From contig NZ_SMFL01000009.1 of the NCBI RefSeq assembly GCF_004349265.1, positions 186,001-250,000 on the forward strand: a DNA stretch of 64,000 nucleotides, read 5' to 3'. Positions 8,971-17,871 of this stretch are shown here, piece after piece; positions within the stretch are counted from its first letter, which is position 1; each line of letters opens with the position of its first letter. Origin of the DNA: Dyadobacter psychrotolerans. GTDB lineage: Bacteria > Bacteroidota > Bacteroidia > Cytophagales > Spirosomataceae. Below the pieces are notes generated by a model that made no database searches, had not been told where the DNA came from, and saw nothing but the letters and a program-made list of their open reading frames with translations. The position numbers and the translations under genes are program-made.

Positions 8971-10227
8971 TTAAGCAGCTCTTTTGCTCTGCGGAATCGT
9001 AATTTTAAATGTACTTCCCTTTCCAAGTTCACTTTGTAATTCAAGCAACCAGTGATGTGCACGAACGATCTGTTTAACATAACTCAGTCCGATTCCAAAG
9101 CCTTTGACATTGTGTACATCGCCATATTGAATCCGAAAAAACTGGTTAAATATTTTCTTCTGGTATTCAGGCGCAATGCCAATTCCCTGATCCTGCACCG
9201 ATACAATCAGATTATTTCCCTTGTTGACCGTTCTTATAATAACTTCCGGAGCGCCGTCAGAGTATTTTAAAGCATTATCGATCAAATTGGTGACCATACA
9301 GCGAAAATGAAACGGATCTGCTTTAATCAGTACATGACTTGCTTCGTGAATAAACTGAATTTTACTTTCAAAAGGCAGCAACAAACTTTCAATCACTTCA
9401 TTGGCATCAATGACCTCTTCATGTAAAATTAATGCGTTTCTCTGCGCCTTAGCCATGGAAAGCACCATTTCAACCTGCCCCTGCAAACGTAAAATCTCTT
9501 CCTGAACAATTCTCACATAGCGGGTATACCGTTCGGGCTGTTTGACAATATTTTCAGAATTCAACACATCTGCCGCTATTCGTATGGTAGAAATCGGCGT
9601 TTGAAGTTCGTGAGTCATGTTGTTTACAAAATCACGCTGTACTTCGGACAATTGTTTTTGCCGTAAAATAATAAACAGCGCGTAAGCAAAAAAAGAAACC
9701 GCCACAAGCACCAGCACCGACGACCAGATCGCTCCTGTCATGCTGCCGGCAAAGTAGGTTTCCTGTTCGGGAAAACGCACGCCAAAATAATAAGGGTACT
9801 TATCGGTTTTGATCCAGTTCGAAGTGGCTGTGGGCGATTTGTCGTTATTTTTTGTGCTTAAAGAAAGCCCGTAACGCATCCTGTTTGTGGTGCAGTCATA
9901 AATACCAATTTCAAAATCTGTAATCAGATTATGTTTTTGAAAACTGTCTTTAATAAACAATTCAAGTAGATCCGGCTGGGTTGTGGCGTTGGTGTTGACC
10001 AGGAAATATTCCGGCGACAGCTGTTCGACCGGATTTGTGGTTTGCATCACGCCGTTTACCTGTGCCAGCTTTCCGGCCACATCCTGTAATGCGACGTGTG
10101 CATTCTGGTTAAACTGCCGGTGCCTTAAATCAAGCGCCTGTTTTACCCAATAAATCTGGGTGATAACAACACTGATAATCAGCAACGCGGAAAATATGGT
10201 AAGTGCTTGTATGGTACGGCGGGACAT
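8971..10227 (-). CDS. Sensor histidine kinase (RprX-like)
   Basis: Inner-membrane sensor of 418 residues. TM1 is at about 9-28, a periplasmic sensor region of about 135 residues follows (no recognised domain), and TM2 is at about 168-188. The HisKA dimerisation helix has the H-box FVNNMTHELQTPIST (phospho-acceptor His206). The ATPase domain shows an N box (LIDNALKYS), G1 (VQDQGIGIAPEYQKKIFNQFFR) and G2 (GFGIGLSYVKQIV). The Gln after Glu in the H-box (HELQTP, usually HELKTP) is common in Bacteroidota. It is transcribed with the adjacent response regulator. The signal is unknown. Confidence 0.95.
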   Translation of the reverse strand: MSRRTIQALTIFSALLIISVVITQIYWVKQALDLRHRQFNQNAHVALQDVAGKLAQVNGVMQTTNPVEQLSPEYFLVNTNATTQPDLLELFIKDSFQKHNLITDFEIGIYDCTTNRMRYGLSLSTKNNDKSPTATSNWIKTDKYPYYFGVRFPEQETYFAGSMTGAIWSSVLVLVAVSFFAYALFIILRQKQLSEVQRDFVNNMTHELQTPISTIRIAADVLNSENIVKQPERYTRYVRIVQEEILRLQGQVEMVLSMAKAQRNALILHEEVIDANEVIESLLLPFESKIQFIHEASHVLIKADPFHFRCMVTNLIDNALKYSDGAPEVIIRTVNKGNNLIVSVQDQGIGIAPEYQKKIFNQFFRIQYGDVHNVKGFGIGLSYVKQIVRAHHWLLELQSELGKGSTFKITIPQSKRAA

Positions 10228-10337
10228 TTCTAAATTTCTTTAAGGCAAATCAGGCTGCAAATTCAAGTCATTTTCAGAAAATTCTGAGCCTTGAATACTA
10301 AACGTTTTAAAACCTGCTAAAATATCCGGCCATGTTT

Positions 10338-11183
10338 TTATTCATCATGATATAGAAGCAAACCTTCCAGCGGGGATTTCAAAATCCTGCCTATTGTGAG
10401 ACCTTTTTTTGTGAGTGAAAGTTCCAAAATATCTTTGTAGTGATACGCTATTGAACCCGTAAAGTGAACCGGATAGTTATGTACATCCTGGTGTTTCAAA
10501 ACATATTTTTCTACAAAAATATCAAAGGCTGCTGTCACCATTTTCTGTAAAAAAGGATGGGTAATATTTTCAAAAATAAATTTGGAATAAGATGCAAAAT
10601 AACGATTAGGAAAAGATTTTTTATACGCTTTGTCAAGCACTGCCAACCGGTTAACTTCGGGGTAATTTAAAGCAAATAACTCATGCAGATCCTCTGGCAG
10701 CTCGTTTTGCAAAAAATGAACGACCAGTGTTTTTCCTAAATAAGAACCACTCCCTTCATCTCCAAGCCAAAAACCCAGCGAACCGATCGAACGAATATTA
10801 CTTTTTCCGTCATAAAAGGCATTATTTGCTCCTGTTCCCAAAATACAGGCCAAACCGGGTTCTTTACCACATAATCCTCTTGCAGCGCCCAGCATGTCTG
10901 AGGCTACTTCAACGTTTTTAATGAAAGGAAAACAACTCACCAACGCATTCCGAACGGGACGGCCCGAAACTTCATCTGCACAGCCGGCGCCATAAAAAAA
11001 TATTTTATCCACATCTACCAAAATATTTGGCAAAACTTCCTGATTAATTACCAGCGAAATTTCCGCTTCATTCTGATAAAACGGATTTAATCCGGCAGAT
11101 GAAAAACGTATTATATTTTGTTCAGAAGTTCTGAAAACCCAGTCTGTTTTTGTTGAGCCGCTGTCAGCGATAAGTACATTCAT
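10338..11183 (-). CDS. BadF/BadG-type ATPase, N-acetylglucosamine-kinase-like
   Basis: ASKHA-fold protein of 281 residues. Phosphate-1 loop ADSGSTKTDWVF is at residues 6-17. The phosphate-2/adenosine region is visible as CILGTGANNAFYDG, and SIGSLGFWLGDEGSGSYLGKTLV matches the GlcNAc-kinase-like signature. Characterised relatives phosphorylate N-acetylglucosamine or act on muropeptide amino sugars, so a role in amino-sugar recycling is likely but inferred. It sits 43 bp upstream of no obvious partner: the next upstream gene is a cytochrome-b5-like protein on the same strand, and the histidine kinase lies downstream after a 110-bp gap. Confidence 0.87.
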   Translation of the reverse strand: MNVLIADSGSTKTDWVFRTSEQNIIRFSSAGLNPFYQNEAEISLVINQEVLPNILVDVDKIFFYGAGCADEVSGRPVRNALVSCFPFIKNVEVASDMLGAARGLCGKEPGLACILGTGANNAFYDGKSNIRSIGSLGFWLGDEGSGSYLGKTLVVHFLQNELPEDLHELFALNYPEVNRLAVLDKAYKKSFPNRYFASYSKFIFENITHPFLQKMVTAAFDIFVEKYVLKHQDVHNYPVHFTGSIAYHYKDILELSLTKKGLTIGRILKSPLEGLLLYHDE

Positions 11184-11226
11184 ATTTTTAAAACCAGGTT
11201 TCCGGCGATTGACGGTTTACGTAAAA

Positions 11227-11463
11227 TCAGGGTACGATCAACTTACCGATGACCTTGAATTTTTCAAAAACACGATCGGTGTGTGGCGCGTCACCGAGTT
11301 CTTTGGTAAGATCCTGACCGGCCCAGTGTTCGTAATGATGACCATTTCTCCACAATCTGGAAGTGGTTACGTCATAAATAATTCCCTGGTACGCACACCA
11401 GATTTCTTCCCGGTCCTGTCCGTTTCGCAGCGCCAATTGCGCCTTCGTATAATCTTTCATCAT
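11227..11463 (-). CDS. Cytochrome b5-like heme/steroid-binding domain protein
   Basis: Small soluble protein of 77-78 residues (two adjacent ATG codons). The sequence YTKAQLALRNGQDREEIWCAYQGIIYDVTTSRLWRNGHHYEHWAGQDLTKELGDAPH fits the cytochrome-b5-like fold of the predicted heme/steroid-binding family (COG4892 type). The two His of the HHYEHWAGQD segment and the later APH motif are the conserved positions; heme binding is inferred from the family only. It has no signal peptide or membrane anchor. It is upstream of the BadF-type gene on the same strand with a 43-bp gap and may be co-transcribed; a functional link is not obvious. Confidence 0.8.
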   Translation of the reverse strand: MMKDYTKAQLALRNGQDREEIWCAYQGIIYDVTTSRLWRNGHHYEHWAGQDLTKELGDAPHTDRVFEKFKVIGKLIVP

Positions 11464-11596
11464 TTCCCTTTATCGCGGCAATTTAGTCATAATGGCTTTT
11501 ACGATAAATTTTAATTACCGGGAGAACGGAATATTTTGATAATAAGACTAAAAAGTATGAACTTGGCGTTTTGTTACGGAATTCACAAAAGAAAAT

Positions 11597-12046
11597 ATGA
11601 AAAAAAGTTACTCTTTACTTTGCTGCATGATACTTGCACTGGCCTTGATAACAGCAGGATGCAAGAAAAAAGTAGCACCTTTATCGGAGCGTATCGCAAA
11701 AGCCTGGACAGCAGAATCTGTTAAGCACAATACAACTACGGTTTATACAAGAGGCGGCTCAACAAACACAGTTCCCGGTTACTCTGCTTTCAGACTTACT
11801 TTAACTGCGGCATCCAATGCAGTCACTTATACTGAATTCGACGGAACAAGCTTTACCGGAGTTTGGGAGCTTGACGGAGAATCGAAACTGATCCTTAAAA
11901 ATCTGACTCCCCAGCCAACTGGCAGCGGCGGAACACTGGAATTTTCTATTGTCTCGGTTGATGATGCTAAACTTGTGATCAAACGTCTTACAGCAAGCAA
12001 AAAGACCGGCGATTCGATCAACGAATATACACTTTCAAATCCCTGA
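11597..12046 (+). CDS. Hypothetical lipocalin-like lipoprotein
   Basis: Predicted lipoprotein of 149 residues: basic N-terminus, hydrophobic stretch and lipobox ITAGC (acylated Cys22). The mature part is beta-rich (LSERIAKAWTAESVKHN ... TEFDGTSFTGVWELDGESKLILKNLTP ... LEFSIVSVDDAKLVIKRL), the alternating pattern of the lipocalin-like small lipoproteins widespread in Bacteroidota. No enzymatic motif is visible. It stands alone between divergent and convergent neighbours and ends at a strong terminator. Ligand and role unknown. Confidence 0.75.
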   Translation: MKKSYSLLCCMILALALITAGCKKKVAPLSERIAKAWTAESVKHNTTTVYTRGGSTNTVPGYSAFRLTLTAASNAVTYTEFDGTSFTGVWELDGESKLILKNLTPQPTGSGGTLEFSIVSVDDAKLVIKRLTASKKTGDSINEYTLSNP

Positions 12047-12089
12047 TCCGATCTGGCAATAATAATTCGTGTCAGGATACAATTTTACC

Positions 12090-12128
12090 AACGAAGCCAT
12101 TTCCGTATTGGAAATGGCTTCGTTTTTT
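12090..12128 (+). terminator. Rho-independent terminator of the lipocalin-like gene
   Basis: A 15-bp perfect stem (12090-12104 with 12110-12124; core GAAGCCATTTCC/GGAAATGGCTTC) with a five-base loop is followed by seven T. It is one of the strongest hairpins in the window. Confidence 0.95.
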
Positions 12129-12200
12129 TGTTCATGTGTAACCTTTAAAACTAATGGTAAATAAATAATCGCGATTTTATTCCCTGGTATATCAAATAAT

Positions 12201-12803
12201 TTAAACTCGTCCAAACCACAGCCATGCTAAACCTAAATACATCAGATACGAAAGGAGAGTGAACGCTACCTTTAAAACAGTATCCCAAACAGTAAGTAGG
12301 CCAAGCCTTTTTAGTAAAAATGCAGATATAATACCAACAACTGCAAATCCAGGCCAAGGCCCCATTTTATGAACAAAAAAGAAAAAATGGAATGGTTCCG
12401 CTGCAAAAAAATATGCATCTATCTCAAAAGGACGAATTGCTGAAGCGAGGTGCAATAGAAAGAACAGAACGCTGCAAGTGAATTCTATAGTGAGCAAATA
12501 CCTCATCGGAGCATGTAACACTTTCCAATAATTTTTCTTCAGTAAGATGAAAGTAACTAATAGCCCAACTATTTTAAGAAATAAAAAACTTACGAAAGGC
12601 CAACTTACTATCGCTGGATTAACAGATTTGCAAACACGAGCAGCAAGTGTAAGTTCAAAACGATATTTAGGAAATAGAGGAACGTTTCGTATAAGATTAA
12701 CTAGCACATTATTGTAAAGAACCCATACTGTAAATGCGAAGAGATAACCGGACAGTGTTGCCCGGTTAATCAAGTTAAATATTCGCGTTACTATGGAGTT
12801 CAT
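12201..12803 (-). CDS. Hypothetical five-helix membrane protein
   Basis: I do not recognise this protein. Its 200 residues contain five hydrophobic segments at about 17-38, 64-88, 99-122, 151-170 and 176-198, and a His/Phe-rich loop (EPFHFFFFVHKMGPWPG, residues 136-152) between TM3 and TM4. The start ATG overlaps the stop of the upstream lipoprotein gene (ATGA), so translation is coupled and the two products probably work together in the envelope. The coding region is lower in GC than its neighbours, which would fit accessory DNA. No known transporter or enzyme motif is visible. Confidence 0.65.
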   Translation of the reverse strand: MNSIVTRIFNLINRATLSGYLFAFTVWVLYNNVLVNLIRNVPLFPKYRFELTLAARVCKSVNPAIVSWPFVSFLFLKIVGLLVTFILLKKNYWKVLHAPMRYLLTIEFTCSVLFFLLHLASAIRPFEIDAYFFAAEPFHFFFFVHKMGPWPGFAVVGIISAFLLKRLGLLTVWDTVLKVAFTLLSYLMYLGLAWLWFGRV

Positions 12804-14023
12804 AAACCAATGCTAATTAGAATTTCTCTACGCGATTTACCTTTAAATCTGTTTAAATCATTTTCAATAATTGCTAACGCGTTTAAAAAAGTGCTATCAT
12901 TTGACAGCTTACGATAAGTATTGATAAACGACTGAGCCTCATTCCTAAAATCGTCCTGGTACACAATATCATTGTCTGAACCAAATTGTAACTTCTTGGC
13001 AATACCATGTATCTTGGTAGCAAAATCAAAATGTAATACCACATTTTTCGCGTTTATACCATTGTTTCTAATCGCAACCTTGGAGATAGTATAGTAAAAG
13101 TCAGTATAACTTTTACCAATCTTGGTTTTGCTCATGAAATTGTCCCGGAAATTATATGCTTCTGCCGTATTCAGAGATTTCTCACTGTTCGAAACCCTGG
13201 CCCCCATTTCAGCATTTATTTTACTTTCTCCACAGGTTATGGGATCAGGATTCCATGGATTGCACTGTGGGTAACCCGAGCTAGTAGGCTCACAAAATCC
13301 GGAATATGGATCATTACACGAGGTGCAATCCGATGCGACCATATCAAATGGTATTTCTGATGAATTTGCAATTGCCAAACCGAGGCTATTCTCCTTGTCT
13401 CTGTATGATTTACTCTTAAATTCACTTGAAACAGCCATTTTTGAATCCGGAATGTTTACCATCGTCCATTTGAGGGAGGGATTATTAAACACCACCGCTC
13501 CTAGCAAATCCATATCAGCAACCCTTAGATAATCAGTGTACAGGCTAAATCTATCATCTTTTTGCAGAGTACTTCCGTTAACCGTATAAAAAAGATGAAA
13601 CATTCCGGATTCATGCGTACTTAAAGTACCTATTCCTTTTATATCTGACATTTCGATATCAGTAGTGGATTTGGTTGTAAAAAGAGTAATATACTTTGGT
13701 TGCTGATCCTTATATCTGATGGACTGGTGGAAATATGATTCCAGCTTGTTCACAAGAACTTTCCCCATTTCTTTGGTTAGCTCAACACGAACCTGGGAGA
13801 ATTTGGGCTGCTTCGGATTATAGCTCTCTTGAATTTGATTTGAGCTAAGCATATTGAACCCATTGAGTTCTGTTTTGCCAACTTTAAAAATGCTATTTTT
13901 ATCTGGTTCTTTCTCTTTCGCACCAGGTGTTTCGCAGCCCAACGCCATGCATAGCAAATACATTCCAATGATTACTCGTGTCAATATACGTGTCCTAGAT
14001 ACTACGGTAAGTGTGGCTTTCAT
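12800..14023 (-). CDS. Hypothetical Cys-rich lipoprotein
   Basis: I do not recognise this 407-residue protein. It has a signal peptide ending MALGC (acylated Cys30). The mature region has a helical/beta mix and a central Cys cluster at residues 233, 236, 244, 254 and 264 (pattern C-x2-C-x7-C-x9-C-x9-C, with prolines and aromatics between), which could be disulfide-bonded or bind metal; neither is shown. A late region TDFYYTISKVAIRNNGINAKNVVLHFDF resembles a beta-sandwich strand pair. It is co-transcribed with the five-helix membrane protein (4-bp overlap) and lies downstream of a LuxR-type HTH gene after 145 bp of very AT-rich DNA that could hold its promoter. Confidence 0.65.
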   Translation of the reverse strand: MKATLTVVSRTRILTRVIIGMYLLCMALGCETPGAKEKEPDKNSIFKVGKTELNGFNMLSSNQIQESYNPKQPKFSQVRVELTKEMGKVLVNKLESYFHQSIRYKDQQPKYITLFTTKSTTDIEMSDIKGIGTLSTHESGMFHLFYTVNGSTLQKDDRFSLYTDYLRVADMDLLGAVVFNNPSLKWTMVNIPDSKMAVSSEFKSKSYRDKENSLGLAIANSSEIPFDMVASDCTSCNDPYSGFCEPTSSGYPQCNPWNPDPITCGESKINAEMGARVSNSEKSLNTAEAYNFRDNFMSKTKIGKSYTDFYYTISKVAIRNNGINAKNVVLHFDFATKIHGIAKKLQFGSDNDIVYQDDFRNEAQSFINTYRKLSNDSTFLNALAIIENDLNRFKGKSRREILISIGL

Positions 14024-14168
14024 AGTTCAATTGATTAATTGTTAGGATTATACAGGTTAGATGTTTGTCATGACCTTACAAACCTACAACTCACTTTTTC
14101 GACAGAAAAGAGTAAAACAACCTCAATAAATATGATAAATAATATAATAAATAAAACTTTTTAAATAT

Positions 14169-14444
14169 TTATGAAGCTTTGTACCAATCGGTATACAATT
14201 TGTTTAATTGATCACGATGGCGACGGGCAACTGCACCCAGCACGAAATAGCCTTTCATACATAATTTATCTCCAATCCTTGTACGATAATTCCGTACACT
14301 TTTAATTTCGATAGATAAGACTTGTGCTATTTCACTATTAGGGGAATCGGCTGCAATTAATAGCAAAACTTTCCATTCTGCTTGCGTAAGACTGTTGAGT
14401 GCGCCCACACTTAACCCCTTATTGACGTCGTGATTATTGTTCAT
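14169..14444 (-). CDS. Stand-alone LuxR/GerE-type HTH protein
   Basis: DNA-binding protein of 91 residues when started at ATG 14444; a TTG 30 bp upstream extends the frame but adds no domain. Nearly the whole protein is a GerE helix-turn-helix: SLTQAEWKVLLLIAADSPNSEIAQVLSIEIKSVRNYRTRIGDKLCMKG, with the scaffold of LuxR C-termini including the conserved Glu-Ile-Ala and Val-x-Asn-Tyr-x-x-Arg. There is no receiver or ligand domain, so if regulated it must be by level or by partner. It is the first gene of a minus-strand group with the Cys-rich lipoprotein and membrane protein, and is the natural candidate for their regulator (inference). Confidence 0.78.
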   Translation of the reverse strand: MNNNHDVNKGLSVGALNSLTQAEWKVLLLIAADSPNSEIAQVLSIEIKSVRNYRTRIGDKLCMKGYFVLGAVARRHRDQLNKLYTDWYKAS

Positions 14445-14575
14445 AAAAAGCTGTAACAATGTGTGATGAAACAATTGTATCGATCAGCCTTTCATAACAT
14501 GAGTAAAGAAGATGTTGAATTAAGCCCGTCAAATTAGTTCCTATAAGATTATCATCCTAACGCGCTGATAATAAA

Positions 14576-14607
14576 TTAGAAAATTTCTGTATTCTAAAAT
14601 TTTCTAA
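14576..14607. promoter_or_regulatory. Perfect 11-bp inverted repeat upstream of thiL
   Basis: TTAGAAAATTT at 14576-14586 is repeated inverted (AAATTTTCTAA) at 14597-14607, ten bases apart, ending nine bases before the thiL start codon. It could be an operator or a 5'-leader hairpin occluding the start. No regulator is assigned. Confidence 0.5.
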
Positions 14608-14616
14608 TTTTACGCC

Positions 14617-15636
14617 ATGGAAGCAAGAACAGAAATCAGCAGTTTAGGCGAATTTGGCCTGATAAAAAGAATCAATCAAGGGATAAAAAATAAATTACCC
14701 GATACTATAAAAGGAATTGGTGATGACGCAGCAGTTATAGATCTGGACACAGGTTATGGTTTGCTGACATCGGATATGCTTTTGGAAGGTGTTCATTTTG
14801 ACCTGACGTTTTTTCCGTTGAAACATTTGGGATACAAAGCAATAGCTGTGAATGTTTCTGACATTGCCGCTATGAACGGCATTCCGCATCAGGTGACGGT
14901 AAATCTGGGGTTAAGCAATCGTTTTTCCGTAGAAGCGATCGACGAATTGTACGAAGGCATGAAAGCTGCCTGTACTGATTATAATGTAGACCTCGTGGGC
15001 GGAGATACTTCTTCGTCTTTGTCAGGATTGTTAATTTCAGTAAGTGTTTTTGGAAAAGTAAAAAAAGACCTGATCACGTACAGAAATACCGCCAAGCCGA
15101 ATGACATACTTTGTGTGACGGGTGACTTAGGTGCGGCTTATCTGGGTTTACAATTATTGGAAAGAGAAAAACAAGTCTTCCTTGCAAATCCGAACATGCA
15201 GCCGGAACTGGAAGGCAATGATTACGTGATCCAGCGCCAGCTACGGCCGGAAGCACGTATGGACGTGGTCTATGAGCTGGCGGAGGCCGGTGTATTGCCA
15301 ACGGCTATGATCGACGTTTCAGATGGCCTTGCATCTGACCTTCTGCATCTTTGCGCACAGTCCGGCGTTGGCGCCATTGTATTCGAAGACAGGCTGCCTA
15401 TCGACGACCAGACTTTCCTGGCCGCGACAGAATTGCAAATCAGCCCGATTACAGCAGCTTTAAATGGCGGTGAAGATTACGAGTTGCTCTTTACCGTTCG
15501 TCAGGATGCTTATGAACTGATTAAGAACAACCCGAAGATCAGCGTCATCGGTTATGTAACGGATAATAAAGCAGAAATAGCGCTGCATACCAAGGGCGAC
15601 AACCGCGTGCCTATTACGGCTCAGGGTTGGAGTTAA
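14617..15636 (+). CDS. thiL: Thiamine-monophosphate kinase
   Basis: Cytosolic enzyme (EC 2.7.4.16) that makes thiamine diphosphate from thiamine monophosphate and ATP. At 339 residues it is the usual length. Motifs in order: GEFGLIKRI; GIGDDAAVI; LLTSDMLLEGVHFDLTFFP; VNVSDIAAMNGIP; LVGGDTSSS; TGDLGAAYLGLQLL; MIDVSDGLASDLLHL; LNGGEDYELLFT. The clustered Asp residues bind Mg-ATP in the PurM-like fold. It is monocistronic: an inverted repeat precedes the start and a terminator follows. No other thi gene is nearby and no TPP riboswitch is evident in the leader. A GGAGG-like ribosome site is lacking, as is usual in Bacteroidota. Confidence 0.97.
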   Translation: MEARTEISSLGEFGLIKRINQGIKNKLPDTIKGIGDDAAVIDLDTGYGLLTSDMLLEGVHFDLTFFPLKHLGYKAIAVNVSDIAAMNGIPHQVTVNLGLSNRFSVEAIDELYEGMKAACTDYNVDLVGGDTSSSLSGLLISVSVFGKVKKDLITYRNTAKPNDILCVTGDLGAAYLGLQLLEREKQVFLANPNMQPELEGNDYVIQRQLRPEARMDVVYELAEAGVLPTAMIDVSDGLASDLLHLCAQSGVGAIVFEDRLPIDDQTFLAATELQISPITAALNGGEDYELLFTVRQDAYELIKNNPKISVIGYVTDNKAEIALHTKGDNRVPITAQGWS

Positions 15637-15692
15637 GTTTAGTCTTTAGTTTACAGTTTTAAGTAAACAGTTAGCGATTTCGCAATTTTAAT

Positions 15693-15725
15693 AAAGCATG
15701 GCCTTCCCGGGTCGTGCTTTTTTTA
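15693..15725 (+). terminator. Rho-independent terminator of thiL
   Basis: An 11-bp stem (AAAGCATGGCC paired with GGTCGTGCTTT, two G-U pairs) from 15693 to 15720 is followed by a run of T. Confidence 0.85.
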
Positions 15726-15825
15726 TGCATTCAACTGAAACAAATTAAGATTTTATGCGGACGCAACCCTGATTCTTTTCTCTTCGTATGCACTAAAAAC
15801 AATTCATCTCTAACATAATTTTATA

Positions 15826-16665
15826 ATGAAAGTGTTCAACTTCTCCCGCAAACTGATTGCACTGGCCTTTCTGGTCTCAGCCAGCTTGTCCTGCTCCAAT
15901 GATTCAGATACGAATCCGGAACCGACGTATGATATTGCTTTGAAAGAAACTACAGCCGGAAAAGTTCTGGTAGATGAAAATGGAAAAACACTTTATTTTT
16001 TCGCAAAGGATGTAGCCGGCACTTCGGCCTGTTCGGGCGGATGCGTCGATACCTGGCCATTGTTTTCGAAATCAGCTTCGAAACTGGATCCCGCTTTGAA
16101 TGCAACTGACTTTGGTTCGATTACCCGTGCAGATGGTAAATCACAAACAACTTTCAAAGGATGGCCTTTGTACTATTACAAAAATGACCTTGCTTCCGGT
16201 GACGTTAAAGGCGAAAATGTGGGATCTGTCTGGTTTGTAGCCAAACCAACCTACACCATTATGTTTGCCAATGCGCAGTTAATTGGAAAAGACGGCAAAC
16301 TATATACTTCTGATTATAAAGAAGGAACAGGCGAAACTCAGTTTTTTGTAGACGGCATGGGCCGCACGCTGTATGCCTTTGCAAACGATAAGAAGAACCA
16401 GAATAAGTTTACAACCAATGTAGAAACACATGATGCCAGCTGGCCTATTTATGTCGCTGAACTGAAAGATCTGCCTTCTACTCTGGATAAATCTTTGTTC
16501 ACAACAATCGACGTTTTTGGCAAAAAACAACTTACCTATAAAGGCTGGCCACTGTATTACTTTGGCAACGACAACCAAAAGAGAGGGTTGACAAAAGGAG
16601 TCGATTCACCTCGCACAGGGGTTTGGCCAATTGTTAATAAAGAATCACCTGTTGCACCTGACTAA
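15826..16665 (+). CDS. Lipoprotein with four Yx[FWY]xxD repeats (COG4315/PF03640 type)
   Basis: Predicted lipoprotein of 279 residues, lipobox ASLSC (Cys23). The mature protein is built of repeats around the motif Y-x-[FWY]-x-x-D, seen four times: YFFAKD (from residue 57), YYYKND, YAFAND and YYFGND, arranged as two tandem modules, each with a preceding GK(T)LY or GWPLYY segment and a following W-P. The first module also carries ACSGGC, a probable disulfide or metal site; the second lacks that Cys pair. The family's function is not established. It is a single gene flanked by terminators on both sides. Confidence 0.88.
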   Translation: MKVFNFSRKLIALAFLVSASLSCSNDSDTNPEPTYDIALKETTAGKVLVDENGKTLYFFAKDVAGTSACSGGCVDTWPLFSKSASKLDPALNATDFGSITRADGKSQTTFKGWPLYYYKNDLASGDVKGENVGSVWFVAKPTYTIMFANAQLIGKDGKLYTSDYKEGTGETQFFVDGMGRTLYAFANDKKNQNKFTTNVETHDASWPIYVAELKDLPSTLDKSLFTTIDVFGKKQLTYKGWPLYYFGNDNQKRGLTKGVDSPRTGVWPIVNKESPVAPD

Positions 16666-16692
16666 ATCGAATATATTGTGGGGGTAATGCAC

Positions 16693-16725
16693 AAAGCCGG
16701 TTTCCTCTTTGGAACCGGCTTTTTT
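16693..16725 (+). terminator. Rho-independent terminator of the repeat lipoprotein gene
   Basis: AAGCCGGTTTCC/GGAACCGGCTT stem (one bulged T) with loop TCTTT is followed by six T. Confidence 0.9.
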
Positions 16726-16822
16726 AACATGTAAGGTTTATATGGACCACCTTAGACATTTTAGGTCACCTTAGTTACAGTTATGATGCAATGTTATCTC
16801 AAAATTAGTAATTGCATTCAAA

Positions 16823-17653
16823 TTATTTCCCCCATTCGGTTACCATATCTTCAAATAAACCCTGCAGGAAAAGTGAATTTTTACCTGCCGTTCCGTTTCC
16901 GACTGTGTGGTTACCAATTTGTACAACAGGCATCACCCACTTTGTGGTGCTGGTCGTGAAAACCTCATCGGCACTCATTAACTCATCATAAGCAACCGGC
17001 CGGACCTGGATTTCAAAAAATGGTTGGGCAAGTTCCATGACTACCTTGCGGGTAATTCCTTTTAAAACATTTTGATCAGATGTGATCAGTACATTGTCTT
17101 TAAACAAAAATATATTACTTCTTGTCAGCTCACTGATTTCTCCATCTTTATAAAAAAGTAAATCCGCTGCCTGTTGATTTCTCATTTCCTCTGCCATCAG
17201 TACCATGTGAACATAATTGGTACTTTTAATTTCCGCCAAATCCCTTACATATTCATAGGGAAGCACTTTTATCCCCTTTAATCGGCCGGCAGGATTATCC
17301 TGAGGCAGAGCTTCTGTTCTGATCAGGAAATTAGGTTTCACTACGTTGACACTGTCAGGAGCATATCCGCCTGTCAGCACAAACCGAAAGGCAACTTCCT
17401 GCTCTTCAGACAAAGCATGAAGATCCGCAAGAATTTTCGACGTTTCTTGCTGGCTTAAAGGAACTGTTAGTTTTAACAATGTGGCTGAGTTTTCAAATCG
17501 CTGCCAGTAATCATCCCAGCGAAAAGGAACACCATTATATGTCCTGAAATAATCAAAAAGACCATAACCTCTCAACAGACCGAGATCATTTGTTTCGAAA
17601 AGAGCAGCAGAAATAGGAAAAATTTCGCCGTTAAAATATTGGTAAAATGGCAT
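16823..17653 (-). CDS. Class IV PLP-dependent aminotransferase
   Basis: Fold-type IV pyridoxal-phosphate enzyme of 276 residues. The PLP lysine is visible in AEIKSTNYVHM (Lys143). The family landmarks GLLRGYGLFDYFRTYNG (N-terminal), EISELTRSNIFLFKDNVLITS (Glu that contacts the PLP pyridine N) and ADEVFTTSTTKWVMPV (phosphate-binding Thr-Ser-Thr) are all present. The family includes branched-chain aminotransferase, D-amino acid aminotransferase and aminodeoxychorismate lyase. Length and the IKS motif fit any of these, so substrate specificity is not called. It is divergent from the polyprenyl synthetase gene. The 218-bp gap between them contains an imperfect GGTAAA/TTTACC inverted repeat of unclear meaning. 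Confidence 0.9.
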   Translation of the reverse strand: MPFYQYFNGEIFPISAALFETNDLGLLRGYGLFDYFRTYNGVPFRWDDYWQRFENSATLLKLTVPLSQQETSKILADLHALSEEQEVAFRFVLTGGYAPDSVNVVKPNFLIRTEALPQDNPAGRLKGIKVLPYEYVRDLAEIKSTNYVHMVLMAEEMRNQQAADLLFYKDGEISELTRSNIFLFKDNVLITSDQNVLKGITRKVVMELAQPFFEIQVRPVAYDELMSADEVFTTSTTKWVMPVVQIGNHTVGNGTAGKNSLFLQGLFEDMVTEWGK

Positions 17654-17871
17654 ACCGGTAGGAATTGAGTGACTGGAAAATCAAAGATATTAAAATCAAT
17701 TCACAGCCTGTCCATAAACGGTAAATCATGTTAAACAAATGGTTTACCCGAACTTCCTTTTGAGTTTTTCAACACTATTTAGCTACTTTGCATACATCTC
17801 CGGATAATGAACAAACGTTACTACTCATATCATCAGCGCTTCGAACAGTAAAGAGCTGAAATAAACTGCGA

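Noticed and set aside
14024..14168. AT-rich stretch as an attachment site or replication origin
   Set aside because: No direct repeats, DnaA boxes or tRNA end were seen; it is more likely just the promoter region of the lipoprotein gene.
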